A DNA stretch of 46,260 nt, taken from positions 1-46,260 of the forward strand of contig JAKITW010000015.1 of the NCBI GenBank assembly GCA_021647905.1, given 5' to 3'. A program made the translations under genes and the position numbers. Origin of the DNA: Desulfobacterales bacterium (lineage in GTDB: Bacteria; Desulfobacterota; Desulfobulbia; Desulfobulbales; BM004). Below the pieces are notes generated by a model. It ran no database searches. It saw nothing but the letters and a program-made list of their open reading frames with translations, and was not told where the DNA came from. Positions 1 through 7,192 of this stretch are shown piece after piece; position 1 is the first letter of the stretch, and every line of letters begins with the position of its first letter.

Positions 1-682
1 AGCCATGTGCCCTTGGCCTGTCGTCATCGCCACTGCGCCTAGGCAGAATAGCCCCGTCTGCAATGAAAGCGACAAGCCCCTGGGCTTTCAATTCCTGCTG
101 AATGACAGCCCAAATCTCAACACACTCAATATGTTTTTCCAGAGCCTTTTGGGTGGAGTCATCATAATTGTTGAGCAAGAGAGCATTCCTGGCGATCCTC
201 GGCAATTCCTCCTCCAACATGATCCTGGCCTGCGGAAAACTCAATTGTCCCCCACCCCTGCCCTGCATAGAAGGAAAACTAAAAACAAACCGCAAAGCGA
301 CTTCATTGCCGGAAATCTCAACCGCCCCCCTCTGCAAAACAGATTGACTAAGTTCTATAGTACGGAAAGAACCACTGCCGTCTTTACCTCTGTTCTGCTG
401 AGCAAAAAGAATTATGCCTTCCCTGAATCTGCGAATTAGGAAATCTGAAAGGGCAAGTCGGCGGGCCGGTGACGATATCAAAGCATCATGGAAACCGGCC
501 ACACTTTTTCCAACAGCAATGCGAATGATAGAAGCGGGATCTGCACCAGGACTCCCCTGAATACGTTCAAATCGAAGCGTAAAATCATCAAAGCTGAAAT
601 CTATGCCTAGCCGCAGTTTTCCTTTTATTTTACCGAATGGTGCTCTATGCAGGTCTTCTAGGATTTTAAGTAGTGCTTTCAA
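1..682 (-). CDS. ABC-class predicted ATPase (PF09818-like), N-terminal part, runs off the window
   Basis: The minus strand is open from a TTG start at 682 to the window edge, giving about 227 residues, with GGAGAG six bases upstream of the TTG. The protein reads LKALLKILEDLHRAPFGKIKG at its start. It continues with FDDFTLRFERIQGSPGADPAS near residue 35-55, RRLALSDFLIRRF near 85, then EELPRIARNALL near 165 and GLVAFIADGAILPRRSGDDD just before the edge. This order matches, from memory, the N-terminal half of the 'predicted ATPase of the ABC class' family (about 560 residues), whose P-loop follows shortly after the ILPRRSG segment. The nucleotide-binding half therefore lies outside the window. 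The cellular role of the family is not established. It lies downstream of the ring nuclease on the same strand but is separated by about 550 bases. The family call is fairly confident; the TTG start is less so. Confidence 0.72.
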   Translation of the reverse strand, partial: MKALLKILEDLHRAPFGKIKGKLRLGIDFSFDDFTLRFERIQGSPGADPASIIRIAVGKSVAGFHDALISSPARRLALSDFLIRRFREGIILFAQQNRGKDGSGSFRTIELSQSVLQRGAVEISGNEVALRFVFSFPSMQGRGGGQLSFPQARIMLEEELPRIARNALLLNNYDDSTQKALEKHIECVEIWAVIQQELKAQGLVAFIADGAILPRRSGDDDRPRAHG

Positions 683-1229
683 GATGTTCTCTCCTTGGTT
701 GCTGAACACACCAGAATTGTAATGTATGCAGGTGTTATGTGTAAACACCGGCAAATTTATTTTATCTAAATCGAAATGACTCAGAAGAAGTTGACAGGAC
801 TCGTCGAGATGATCTTGTTTGTCAGGTACATCTCCTGTCTTGCTCTGCTGCCTCAGATCGAAAGACTTTTCGAGTCCATCCGCAAAAACAATGGCGAACA
901 AGAATTGATCGTTGATTTTCTGGACAAGCTGTATGATCTTCGATTTTCATACCTTGTTCCACCTAGTGAAGCTATTATGAGGGTTGGGTGGCAAAACGTC
1001 CCACCGCTTCAACCGAGTCATCCTTCAGTTCTAAATACATGTTGTCAAAATCCACGAATAAAGCGCATCGTCTTATAGCTTGATTACTCATAACTGTATC
1101 CTAGTCGATGGATCACGGTTTGCCGTAATTAGCTTCGAGTGTTGGGTGTCAGATAATGGCTGTCATTCTTTCGATGTGTAATCATATCTGATGATTTCCA
1201 CGAAATCTTGTCCTGCAATATTGCAGGAA
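683..1229. other. Spacer with a small uncertain ORF and an 18-bp palindrome
   Basis: This AT-rich gap separates the ring nuclease from the ABC-class ATPase. A perfect 18-bp palindrome (TCCTGCAATATTGCAGGA, 1211-1228) lies immediately after the ring nuclease stop; it has no T-run, so it may be a processing or termination hairpin or a protein site. A plus-strand ORF of 100 codons (776-1078) is listed separately. No RNA gene or transposon end was recognised. Confidence 0.4.
776..1078 (+). CDS. Small hypothetical protein or gene fragment
   Basis: This is a 100-residue ORF on the strand opposite to its neighbours. Its middle (around residues 27-65, PQIERLFESIRKNNGEQE then IVDFLDKLYDLRFSYLVPP) has the composition of a real globular helical protein and does not read like an antisense shadow. 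Its first and last thirds look less protein-like. There is no convincing ribosome-binding site, and an in-frame TAA lies three codons before the ATG. It could be a decayed gene left in the accessory region. I do not recognise a family. Confidence 0.25.
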   Translation: MTQKKLTGLVEMILFVRYISCLALLPQIERLFESIRKNNGEQELIVDFLDKLYDLRFSYLVPPSEAIMRVGWQNVPPLQPSHPSVLNTCCQNPRIKRIVL

Positions 1230-2438
1230 CTATTCTGTCCCTACCTCCTTATCTGCCTTCCACTCAATAGTTATTCGCTCACGGTCCAACAGTATGCCGA
1301 ATTTCTTTGTCCTCTTCCCTGTTCTGGCGGAAAGAGGTATGGGCGCGTCGGAGATCTGGAGTGCCGGTGCAATGGACTGCCCGAACGCGTTGAGGATGAT
1401 TTCGTTTATTTTGTGTTTAGCGGGATTAAATGATGCTTCTTTTTTGAAAGATTTGTAGACGGAGGGAAACTCGTCCGGGATTTCTTCAAACTTTTTGAGA
1501 ATCATTTGGCGGATACTCTGGATATCGCTGTCCGATGAGGAGATCTCATTGAAGTCGAGAAAGCAAATTTTTTTCTCGCAATTATCGCACGATTCATCAA
1601 GGATGCATTCCTGCTTTTTGACTGCAAAAAAAGTATACAAGGCCAACCAAGTCGGGTGAGTCAATTCCGCTTCGAGCATTGATCCAAAGATCAGTTTTCT
1701 CTCTGATAATGAGATGGTCAGTGCCGGTTTTTCATCCCTTATCAGTCCGGCCAGCAGATCGGCCGGTTGCTTGACCTCATCCATGAGTTGCTCCGACAGA
1801 AAATATCTTGCCGGCACGTACGGCAGATTGATGAGGTTAACCTGGATGTCCTTGCTGTTTATTGTTCTCACCTTCCCGTCAGTAAAATCGGTGTAGGAGT
1901 ACTTCTGTTTCTCCTTGGGTGGGTACCAGAAAGATCTGTTCGTTTTGGTGGATTTGGCTCTCTCCACTTCAGAGGGAGCAATAAGGACATGATAGATTCG
2001 GTCCCGGGGTCTACCATAGAACTGTGCTGCCAGAGCGAGGCAGCTGGTCATGGTTTTTCGACCTCCTGCCACCAGGAAATATACGGTCGTATCTTTTCTG
2101 GTGGTCATTTCATGGGTAAGTTGCAGGCACTTGGTCAACAGGATTTCGTTGTCGTCGGGTGTTAGGATATCATTTATTTCTTTTCCATTGGCGTCTTTCA
2201 GAACATGGAGATTGGTTTGCGGGTTATAGTCTATCGGCGGCATTTCATATTCGTCAATAAGAGCCTGTAGCTTTCCCTCATAGGGTGAAAGAACTGTTTC
2301 GAGGAGTTTACCCTTGCCGCCTCCGGTCGTGATAACGTGAAGCTCATCTACCGGCTTCTTTTCCATAAAAAGAGCATAGATGGTCTCGGTAATTACGGCC
2401 GGGCTCAAGCCGGATACAGCCAGCAGGATCCTTTTCAT
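1230..2438 (-). CDS. CRISPR-associated ring nuclease, NE0113/Csm6-like family (CARF protein)
   Basis: The 402-residue product has the hallmarks of the Cas_NE0113 family: an N-terminal Rossmann-like CARF strand with AVSGLSPAVITET (residues 7-19), HVITTGGG near 34-41, and AGGRKTM at 124-130, followed by FYGRPRDRIYHVL. Family members bind, and in characterised cases cleave, cyclic oligoadenylates made by type III CRISPR effectors. The C-terminal half is a separate region with cysteines at about 278, 284, 287 and 292, an arrangement that could bind a metal, and it ends in a winged-helix-like strand. The start is set at the ATG at 2438, which has AGGGAG upstream; a TTG at 2456 is in frame but lies before that site. 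No cas10, csm/cmr gene or repeat array is visible, so the gene is an orphan here. The PqiA-like gene is 43 bases upstream on the same strand. Confidence 0.85.
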   Translation of the reverse strand: MKRILLAVSGLSPAVITETIYALFMEKKPVDELHVITTGGGKGKLLETVLSPYEGKLQALIDEYEMPPIDYNPQTNLHVLKDANGKEINDILTPDDNEILLTKCLQLTHEMTTRKDTTVYFLVAGGRKTMTSCLALAAQFYGRPRDRIYHVLIAPSEVERAKSTKTNRSFWYPPKEKQKYSYTDFTDGKVRTINSKDIQVNLINLPYVPARYFLSEQLMDEVKQPADLLAGLIRDEKPALTISLSERKLIFGSMLEAELTHPTWLALYTFFAVKKQECILDESCDNCEKKICFLDFNEISSSDSDIQSIRQMILKKFEEIPDEFPSVYKSFKKEASFNPAKHKINEIILNAFGQSIAPALQISDAPIPLSARTGKRTKKFGILLDRERITIEWKADKEVGTE

Positions 2439-2481
2439 TTTATTCTCCCTGAACAACTTGCTTCTTACCTAATTTTTTCGC

Positions 2482-3138
2482 TCAAAAGTTAGTGGTTTGT
2501 TTACATGCTTGCCTATCCGGAGGAAGGTGCATTAACAGATGAAACGATATCGCTGACACAACTGCCGCCGCCGCATAGAAATAAAGTCCCGCGTCGGCGG
2601 TAAACCGAAAGTGGAAGCCCTCCGCCTTCATGAAGACGATCAGCATGCCGACGATGAAGACGTCGGCCATGGACCATTTGCTGACCGAATTCAAGGTGGT
2701 GAGGAGGCGATGCCTGAAGGTTGCTTCCAGCTTGTGCCCGAAAAGAGTCAGGAAGAAAACCAGCCCGATCTTGATGAAGGGAAAGCCGATGGAGAAGAGA
2801 GCGATGGCGATTCCCACCAGGAATTCGCGGGCCAGGAACAGATTGCGGATAATTTCAAAAAGGTAATGCGGGCCGGTGGGGATATTTCCTTTCTGGATTA
2901 TCCACTCCTGGGTCCTGGCAGCAAGAAAGTCGGGCAACCAGTCCGGCAGTTCCAGGCTGAATTCACTGTACATGAAAGGATAGCAAAACGCCGCAACGAG
3001 GCACGCCGCAGAAATGATGTTGAAAGATATTAGGATGAGACGGTTGTTCACGTTGAGTTTCACGGCACCACGATGTAACAAAGGGGATGTAATTATAAAG
3101 TTGCTGTTGGATAATGAATCGAGATAATCTTCAAGCAC
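2482..3138 (-). CDS. PqiA-like (paraquat-inducible protein A domain) inner-membrane protein
   Basis: This 218-residue hydrophobic protein has about four predicted membrane segments. The most diagnostic stretch is SVSKWSMADVFIVGMLIVF (around residues 152-170), which matches the KWSMxDVFxV signature of the PqiA domain, with a preceding GFPFIKIGLVFF segment. PqiA proteins partner MCE-domain proteins in intermembrane lipid transport in characterised systems, but no PqiB/MCE gene is in view. The longest frame begins with GTG at 3138 and has no clear ribosome-binding site, so the true start may be further in (a GTG precedes NNRLILISF). It precedes the ring nuclease on the same strand, so cotranscription is possible. 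A functional link is not shown by the sequence. Confidence 0.7.
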   Translation of the reverse strand: MLEDYLDSLSNSNFIITSPLLHRGAVKLNVNNRLILISFNIISAACLVAAFCYPFMYSEFSLELPDWLPDFLAARTQEWIIQKGNIPTGPHYLFEIIRNLFLAREFLVGIAIALFSIGFPFIKIGLVFFLTLFGHKLEATFRHRLLTTLNSVSKWSMADVFIVGMLIVFMKAEGFHFRFTADAGLYFYAAAAVVSAISFHLLMHLPPDRQACKQTTNF

Positions 3139-3203
3139 AACAATAATTATTTAATGGACCTAACCAAGGACGTCAACAAAACAGAATGGTAGGTTTTACC
3201 CAG

Positions 3204-3232
3204 AAAACTACTAGGTTTACCCTAGTAGTTTT
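3204..3232. promoter_or_regulatory. Perfect 12-bp AT-rich stem-loop in front of the PqiA-like gene
   Basis: AAAACTACTAGG at 3204-3215 pairs perfectly with CCTAGTAGTTTT at 3221-3232 around a 5-base loop (TTTAC). A related motif, TAGGTTTTACCC, lies just upstream at about 3190-3201, echoing TAGGTTTACCC within the hairpin. The position about 65 bases upstream of the PqiA-like start, and the repeated half-motif, suggest an operator. An AT-rich terminator for a lost plus-strand gene is the alternative, since T-runs flank both sides. Confidence 0.5.
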
Positions 3233-3267
3233 TGCTGGAACGCTTACCCAGAGGACGTTTCACGAGG

Positions 3268-3384
3268 ATGTCGAGTACTAGGTATTTGGGGGGGGCGCCC
3301 GGCATTTTTGGGGCTTTTATTGTTCTGGCTCTTTTACTGACTCTTTGTGTAAGCCTTGCAAATAAATCCGGGAGGAACAGGTAG
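3268..3384 (+). pseudogene. C-terminal remnant of a membrane protein, probably the MalF-like partner permease
   Basis: A 38-codon open stretch ends in TAG three bases before the MalG-like ATG. It encodes GAFIVLALLLTLCVSLA followed by a basic tail (NKSGRNR). A final membrane helix with a basic tail, set directly before a MalG-type permease, is what the 3' end of a MalF/UgpA-type gene looks like. Upstream of an 8-G run (3288-3295) no frame continues the protein, so the gene appears truncated at about 3290, where base composition also changes. It could also be a chance ORF. Confidence 0.4.
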
Positions 3385-3387
3385 TCG

Positions 3388-4230
3388 ATGGGTGTCAACA
3401 GACAAAAACTGGGCGTTGCGGCCTGCTACCTGTTCCTGACCGTGCTGGCCCTCATCTATCTCGCCCCGGTTGCCTACATGCTGGTAAGCAGTCTGAAGCC
3501 CGATGACCAGGTCCTGGCCCAGGGGATTTCCTGGCGGGCCTTTATGCCCATTGATGCCTCCTTGACCAACTATTACGATGTGTTCAACCGGGTCCGTTTT
3601 CCCCGGATTCTCTTTAATTCGCTCTTCATCACCTCCTCGATCATGGCCGGCGGGCTGCTGGTGAATTCCCTGGCCGGCTATGCCCTGGCCCGGCTCAACT
3701 GGCCGGGCCGCAAGGCGATGCTGACCTTGGTCCTGGCCCTGTTGATTCTTCCCTTTGAGACCATTGCGGTGCCGCTTTTTTTCCAGATGAGTCTGCTCGG
3801 CTGGCGGGACAGCTTCCAGGTGCAGATCGTGCCCTTTATTGCCGACGCCTTTTCCATCTACCTGTTCTACAATTTTTTTCTCTCCCTGCCCCGGGAGTTG
3901 GAAGAGGCGGCGCGGATGGACGGGGCCGGTCCCTGGCGCATTTTTTTCTACATCATCGTGCCCATGGCCAAGCCGGTCTTTGCCACTGTGGCGATCCTTA
4001 CCTTTCTCATGCGCTGGGGCAGCTATCTCTGGCCGCTGATGGTCACCACCGGCGAGACCTACCGGCCCCTGCCCGTGGCCCTGGCCGCCTTTGAGAACCA
4101 GGTCAAGCTGTGGGGCGATATCATGGCCTTCGGAGTGATGATGGTGGCGCCGATCCTGGTCGTCTTCCTGATCTGGCAGCGCTGGTTCGTCCAGGGAGTG
4201 GCTGCCACCGGCACCGGCGGCAAGGGGTAG
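3388..4230 (+). CDS. Carbohydrate ABC transporter permease, MalG/UgpE family (orphan)
   Basis: The 280-residue protein is a typical binding-protein-dependent sugar permease: an N-terminal helix (residues 8-30, ending in YLAPVAYMLVSSLKP), five further hydrophobic segments, and a complete cytoplasmic EAA loop, EEAARMDGAGPWRIFFYIIVP (about 172-192), which contacts the ATPase subunit. In the family it forms a heterodimeric channel with a MalF-type permease and needs a periplasmic binding protein and an ATPase. None of these genes is adjacent: only a short putative MalF tail lies upstream, and an unrelated AAA ATPase lies downstream. The gene is intact but probably left over from a broken operon, or it relies on subunits encoded elsewhere. 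GGGAGG lies about 13 bases before the ATG. Confidence 0.9.
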   Translation: MGVNRQKLGVAACYLFLTVLALIYLAPVAYMLVSSLKPDDQVLAQGISWRAFMPIDASLTNYYDVFNRVRFPRILFNSLFITSSIMAGGLLVNSLAGYALARLNWPGRKAMLTLVLALLILPFETIAVPLFFQMSLLGWRDSFQVQIVPFIADAFSIYLFYNFFLSLPRELEEAARMDGAGPWRIFFYIIVPMAKPVFATVAILTFLMRWGSYLWPLMVTTGETYRPLPVALAAFENQVKLWGDIMAFGVMMVAPILVVFLIWQRWFVQGVAATGTGGKG

Positions 4231-4250
4231 ATTGAACAAATTTGTTCAAT
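4231..4250. promoter_or_regulatory. Perfect 20-bp palindrome between permease and AAA ATPase
   Basis: ATTGAAC-AAATTT-GTTCAAT is perfectly symmetric and begins immediately after the permease stop codon, 41 bases before the AAA ATPase ATG. It has no GC-rich stem or T-run, which argues against an intrinsic terminator. A dimeric-repressor operator controlling the downstream gene is the simplest reading. Confidence 0.55.
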
Positions 4251-4291
4251 GGTCGTTGATTATATTTGGATGATCGGTTAGATTTGCTCGT

Positions 4292-5662
4292 ATGGACATC
4301 CGTTTCCTGCCGCATAACAGCCACTGGGAAGATGCTGGGGCGTTTTCCCGGAATGACCCGAACCTGAAACAATTGCTGAAGCAGCCGTTGGTGCACCGGT
4401 CCGCGTTGCTGGACACTCTTCCCTGCGGACAACCCGGGATCTACACGGTCAGCGGCGGCCGGCAGATCGGCAAGACCACGCTTCTGAAACAGTGGATGAA
4501 CGAACTCCTGCGGCAGAACGTCAGGCCGCGGTCCATAGTCTATTTGACCGGGGAACTCATTGATGATCATCATTCCCTGGTCCGGCTCTGTTCGGATATT
4601 CTGGCGGAAATGGAAGCAGAATCACCCCTCTATGTGATTCTGGACGAGGTCACCTATGTCCGCGACTGGGACAAGGCGGTCAAATATTTAGCCGATGCCG
4701 GACTGCTTGAAAATACCGTGCTGGTGCTCACCGGGTCGGACCTGGTTATTATCCGGGATGCCCGGATGCGGTTTCCCGGCCGAAGAGGGACGGCCGACCA
4801 GGTGGATTTTCATCTCTATCCCCTGAGTTTTTATGAGACGGTCAGGTTGAAAAACCTCTTTTCCGCGGAGGAACTCCATGCTCTGCTGCGGGCCGATGAC
4901 CAGGCTAGCGAGGTGCTGGAGGTTCTCTTTGCGGAATTTGACAATTACCTTGTCCATGGCGGTTTCCTGACGGCGATCAACGACCTGGCCGGACACAAGC
5001 GAATCCTGCCGGCCACCTTGATGACCTACAGCGACTGGATCCGGGGGGATTTTTTGAAAAGAGGGAAACAGGAGCATTATCTGCGCGAACTGGTCGGCGT
5101 TGTCATCAAGAGATATACGAGCCAGATCACCTGGCACAGCCTGGTGGACGATCTGTCGATAGACCATCCCCAGACAGTGGCGGACTATGTCGCTCTCCTG
5201 GTTTCCATGGATGCCGCTTTTGTCCAATCCGCCCTGAGGGAGGATAAATTAACTGCGGCTCCCAAAAAGGCCCGCAAGGTGGTTTTTGCCGATCCCTTTA
5301 TCTTTCATGCCCTGCGGGCTTGGCTGTACCCGGTAAAAGACCCCTATACGGAGCAGATCGTGCCTCTGCTCGCGGACCGGGACTGGAACGGCAAGCTGGT
5401 CGAGTCCTGTGTTGTCACCCTGTTCCGGCGGCATTATCCGACCTATTATATAAAGGCAAAAGGGGAGGTGGATATTGCCTATGTCGATCAGGGCCGATTC
5501 TGGCCGGTGGAGGTGAAATGGACCGGACAGCTCCGGCCCAAGGATTTGAAACAGGTGGCCCTCTATCCCAACAGCCGCATTCTGACACGATCGAGAACCC
5601 GGGGGGAAATAGCCGGTCGGCCTGCCGAACCGCTCCCCCTGGCCCTGTTGCGCTTAGGCTGA
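4292..5662 (+). CDS. AAA_14/DUF4143-type ATP-binding protein
   Basis: The 456-residue protein has a P-loop SGGRQIGKTTLLKQW (Walker A about residues 54-68) and a Walker B strand YVILDEVTYVRDW (about 111-123) with a hydrophobic run ending in D-E. An arginine-containing sensor segment (LVLTGSDLVIIRDARMRFPGR) follows. The C-terminal third (AKGEVDIAYVDQGRFWPVEVKW, around 390-412) has the D...E-x-K arrangement of the PD-(D/E)xK-like fold that ends many DUF4143 proteins. These widespread bacterial ATPases occur as solitary, often mobile genes and their function is mostly unknown; some are proposed to act in defence or toxin-like roles. No ribosome-binding site is obvious. The 20-bp palindrome just upstream may regulate it. 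Confidence 0.8.
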   Translation: MDIRFLPHNSHWEDAGAFSRNDPNLKQLLKQPLVHRSALLDTLPCGQPGIYTVSGGRQIGKTTLLKQWMNELLRQNVRPRSIVYLTGELIDDHHSLVRLCSDILAEMEAESPLYVILDEVTYVRDWDKAVKYLADAGLLENTVLVLTGSDLVIIRDARMRFPGRRGTADQVDFHLYPLSFYETVRLKNLFSAEELHALLRADDQASEVLEVLFAEFDNYLVHGGFLTAINDLAGHKRILPATLMTYSDWIRGDFLKRGKQEHYLRELVGVVIKRYTSQITWHSLVDDLSIDHPQTVADYVALLVSMDAAFVQSALREDKLTAAPKKARKVVFADPFIFHALRAWLYPVKDPYTEQIVPLLADRDWNGKLVESCVVTLFRRHYPTYYIKAKGEVDIAYVDQGRFWPVEVKWTGQLRPKDLKQVALYPNSRILTRSRTRGEIAGRPAEPLPLALLRLG

Positions 5663-5837
5663 TCAGCCTGAACCGGTCTTTTTGCGGGAGTCAGGTGCAG
5701 AAATAAAGGAAAACAGATCCCAGCCAACGTCCGATGATGGTCTTGCAACAAAACGTCAGACCATTGACAGCCAGACAGGCCGCGGCTTTTTGGAGTCTCA
5801 CGTTGTTTGCCTGCGAAACCGACAAAAAGGGGGAGGT
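5663..5837. repeat. Spacer holding a fragment of the CGCAGAG-element flank
   Basis: Within this spacer, 5785-5816 reads GCTTTTTGGAGTCTCACGTT then GTTTGCCTGCGA. This is close to the right flank of the CGCAGAG-type element at 37200-37236 (GCTTTTCGGAGTCTCATTTC, then CGCTTACCTGCGA). The rest of that element is absent here, so this looks like an old truncated copy. Nothing else is recognisable in the spacer. Confidence 0.45.
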
Positions 5838-6573
5838 ATGAACAGAGCGCATCTATCCATGATTCTATTCAGAAAGAACCAGATCATCCTGTTCTTCCCG
5901 CCCTTTCCGGTCGGAGTGAGCCCCTGCTCCGCTGATAAGGAGGCGCCCGCTTCTGCCGGTTCCAGAGGGAAAATCAATGAATATTCGCTTGCCTGAACCT
6001 CGACAATACAGCAAGATCTCTCTGGAAGAAAGTCTGGCCCGGAGACGATCGGTCCGCGACTACACCGGAGAATCGCTCAGCCTGGCCGAGGTCTCGCAGC
6101 TGCTCTGGGCGGCCCAGGGGATAACCGTTGACCGGGGCGGCCGGACCGCGCCCTCGGCCGGTGCCCTGTATCCCCTGGAGCTGTATGTCTTTGCCGGCAA
6201 TATTGAGAAGCTGGCGGCCGGGATTTATCATTACCGGCCCAAGCAGCATGAACTGGTTCTGGCCAGGGAGGGGGATCTGCGCGGCCGGTTGGCCGGGGCC
6301 GCCCTGGGCCAGGACGCTGTCCGTGACGGCGCCATTGCCCTGGTTTTCACTGCCGTGCCCCAGCGAACCACCCGGAAGTATGGCCGGCGGGGCATCCGGT
6401 ATATCTTTATCGAGGCCGGCCATGCGGCCCAGAACGTCTGTCTGCAGGCAACCGCCCTGGGGCTGGGCGCGGTCATCATCGGCGCATATTATGATGACAG
6501 GGTCTCCGCCCTCTTGGGCCTTTCGGAAGGGGAGGACCCCCTGTACATCATCCCGGTGGGCAGGGTCAAATAG
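5838..6573 (+). pseudogene. SagB/ThcOx-type nitroreductase with a frameshifted signal peptide (intact core 5977-6573)
   Basis: The core, from the ATG at 5977, is 198 residues with RRRSVRDYTG (about 22-31) for FMN phosphate contact, RTAPSAGALYPLELYVF (about 54-70) and EAGHAAQNVCLQATALGLGA (about 148-167). These are signatures of the nitroreductases related to SagB and ThcOx. Homologues in this group are commonly exported and begin with a signal peptide, then a K/RLPEP motif. Here RLPEPRQYS starts at residue 4. A signal-peptide-like sequence (ATG 5838; KNQIILFFPPFPVGVSPCSA) runs in another reading frame up to KIN at about 5976. A single-base indel near 5970-5976 would join the two. Either this is a frameshifted gene or sequencing error, or translation truly begins at 5977 (AGAGG nine bases upstream) and yields a cytosolic enzyme. 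Confidence 0.6.
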
Positions 6574-6582
6574 TGCCCATCC

Positions 6583-6739
6583 AGAAATGGTCTTTTCGCC
6601 CTTGATCGCATCCAGGGCGACCTTGGCCTTGAACTCGGCTGAGTACCGTTTACGTTTGGTCTTGCTCATGGGTGTTCCTCCTTCGTCAGTGTGTGGCTGT
6701 CCACCTTAATACACTGTCCGAATTTTGGGGACCACCTCT
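6583..6739 (-). mobile_element. IS3-family insertion sequence remnant (left end plus start of orfA)
   Basis: On the minus strand the fragment begins with GAGGTGGTCCCCAAAATTCG (terminal inverted repeat type of IS3 elements, at about 6739 downward). It continues through a spacer with AAGGAGGAA to an ATG at 6669 encoding MSKTKRKRYSAEFKAKVALD then AIKGEKTIS, the N-terminal helix-turn-helix start of an IS3 OrfA transposase. Homology stops at about 6583, ten bases after the nitroreductase stop codon, so the rest of orfA, all of orfB and the right end are gone. It cannot be autonomous. The outer end lies inside the reading frame of the neighbouring minus-strand gene, which it disrupts. Confidence 0.8.
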
Positions 6740-7086
6740 ATCGGGCAGTTCGTTCAGGGTCCGGTCAAGTTCGGACCGATCCTTTCGAGTGACCAGGTCA
6801 CGGACCACGGTGAATTTTTTCTGCACCGCGCCGTTTATTCCGAACATCAGTCCGCTTATCAGAAAACTGAGGTCGGCAAAATAGTTCTGGTTAAAGGCCT
6901 GGTGCGAGTCGCCAAATTCTTCGGACAGACTTTCGACCCGGTCCGACATTTCGATCAGTTCCCGATCATCGATGCTCCCGCCATCTTCTATCTCCACCTG
7001 TTGGCAGTAGTCCACCTGGAAACCGACCACCTCCCGGGGCAGGGACACCCCGAGTCCCTGCCATTGCTGCTGGATGTATTTTTGTA
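6740..7086 (-). pseudogene. Fragment of an unrecognised gene, cut by an IS end and a 109-bp palindromic element
   Basis: The minus strand is open across this interval and encodes a protein-like, charged sequence: QKYIQQQWQGLGVSLPREV, then DDRELIEMSDRVESLSEEF, FNQNYFADLSFLISGLMFG and TRKDRSELDRTLNELPD. Its 3' side runs directly into the IS3 inverted repeat (the frame continues as RGGPQNSDS... and stops within the IS). Its 5' side runs into the left arm of the 109-bp nested palindrome at 7084. Both ends are therefore lost to mobile elements. I do not recognise the family. Confidence 0.5.
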
Positions 7087-7192
7087 AGCGTTCACCAGCA
7101 CCCCATCTTCGCACGATCAGGCCGGCTCACATAGGCATACTATAGATTCGCCGGCCTGCTTGCACGAATCCGTGGCACTGGTAAACGCTTAC
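7084..7192. repeat. 109-bp nested palindromic element, copy 1
   Basis: Outer arms GTAAGCGTTCACCAG (7084-7098) and CTGGTAAACGCTTAC (7178-7192) pair with one mismatch. Inner arms AGGCCGGC and GCCGGCCT pair perfectly around a loop containing CATAGGCATACTATAG. Between the arms lie CGCACGATC and GCACGAATC motifs shared with copy 2 at 20808. A second small hairpin (GTAACC ... GGTTAC, 7216-7237) follows, as it does near copy 3. The whole could fold into a long cruciform or RNA hairpin. Confidence 0.75.

Noticed and set aside
5-439. 144-codon plus-strand ORF at the window start
   Set aside because: It is antisense to the well-matched ABC-class ATPase fragment and has no protein-like features.
4231-4250. 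LexA (SOS) box of the Gram-positive type
   Set aside because: The GAAC...GTTC half-sites are separated by six bases instead of four, and the downstream gene is not an SOS gene.
7084-7192. Integron attC-like site
   Set aside because: The nested two-arm architecture is reminiscent, but the outer arms do not carry the RYYYAAC/GTTRRRY core-site pair and no integrase or cassette array is present.
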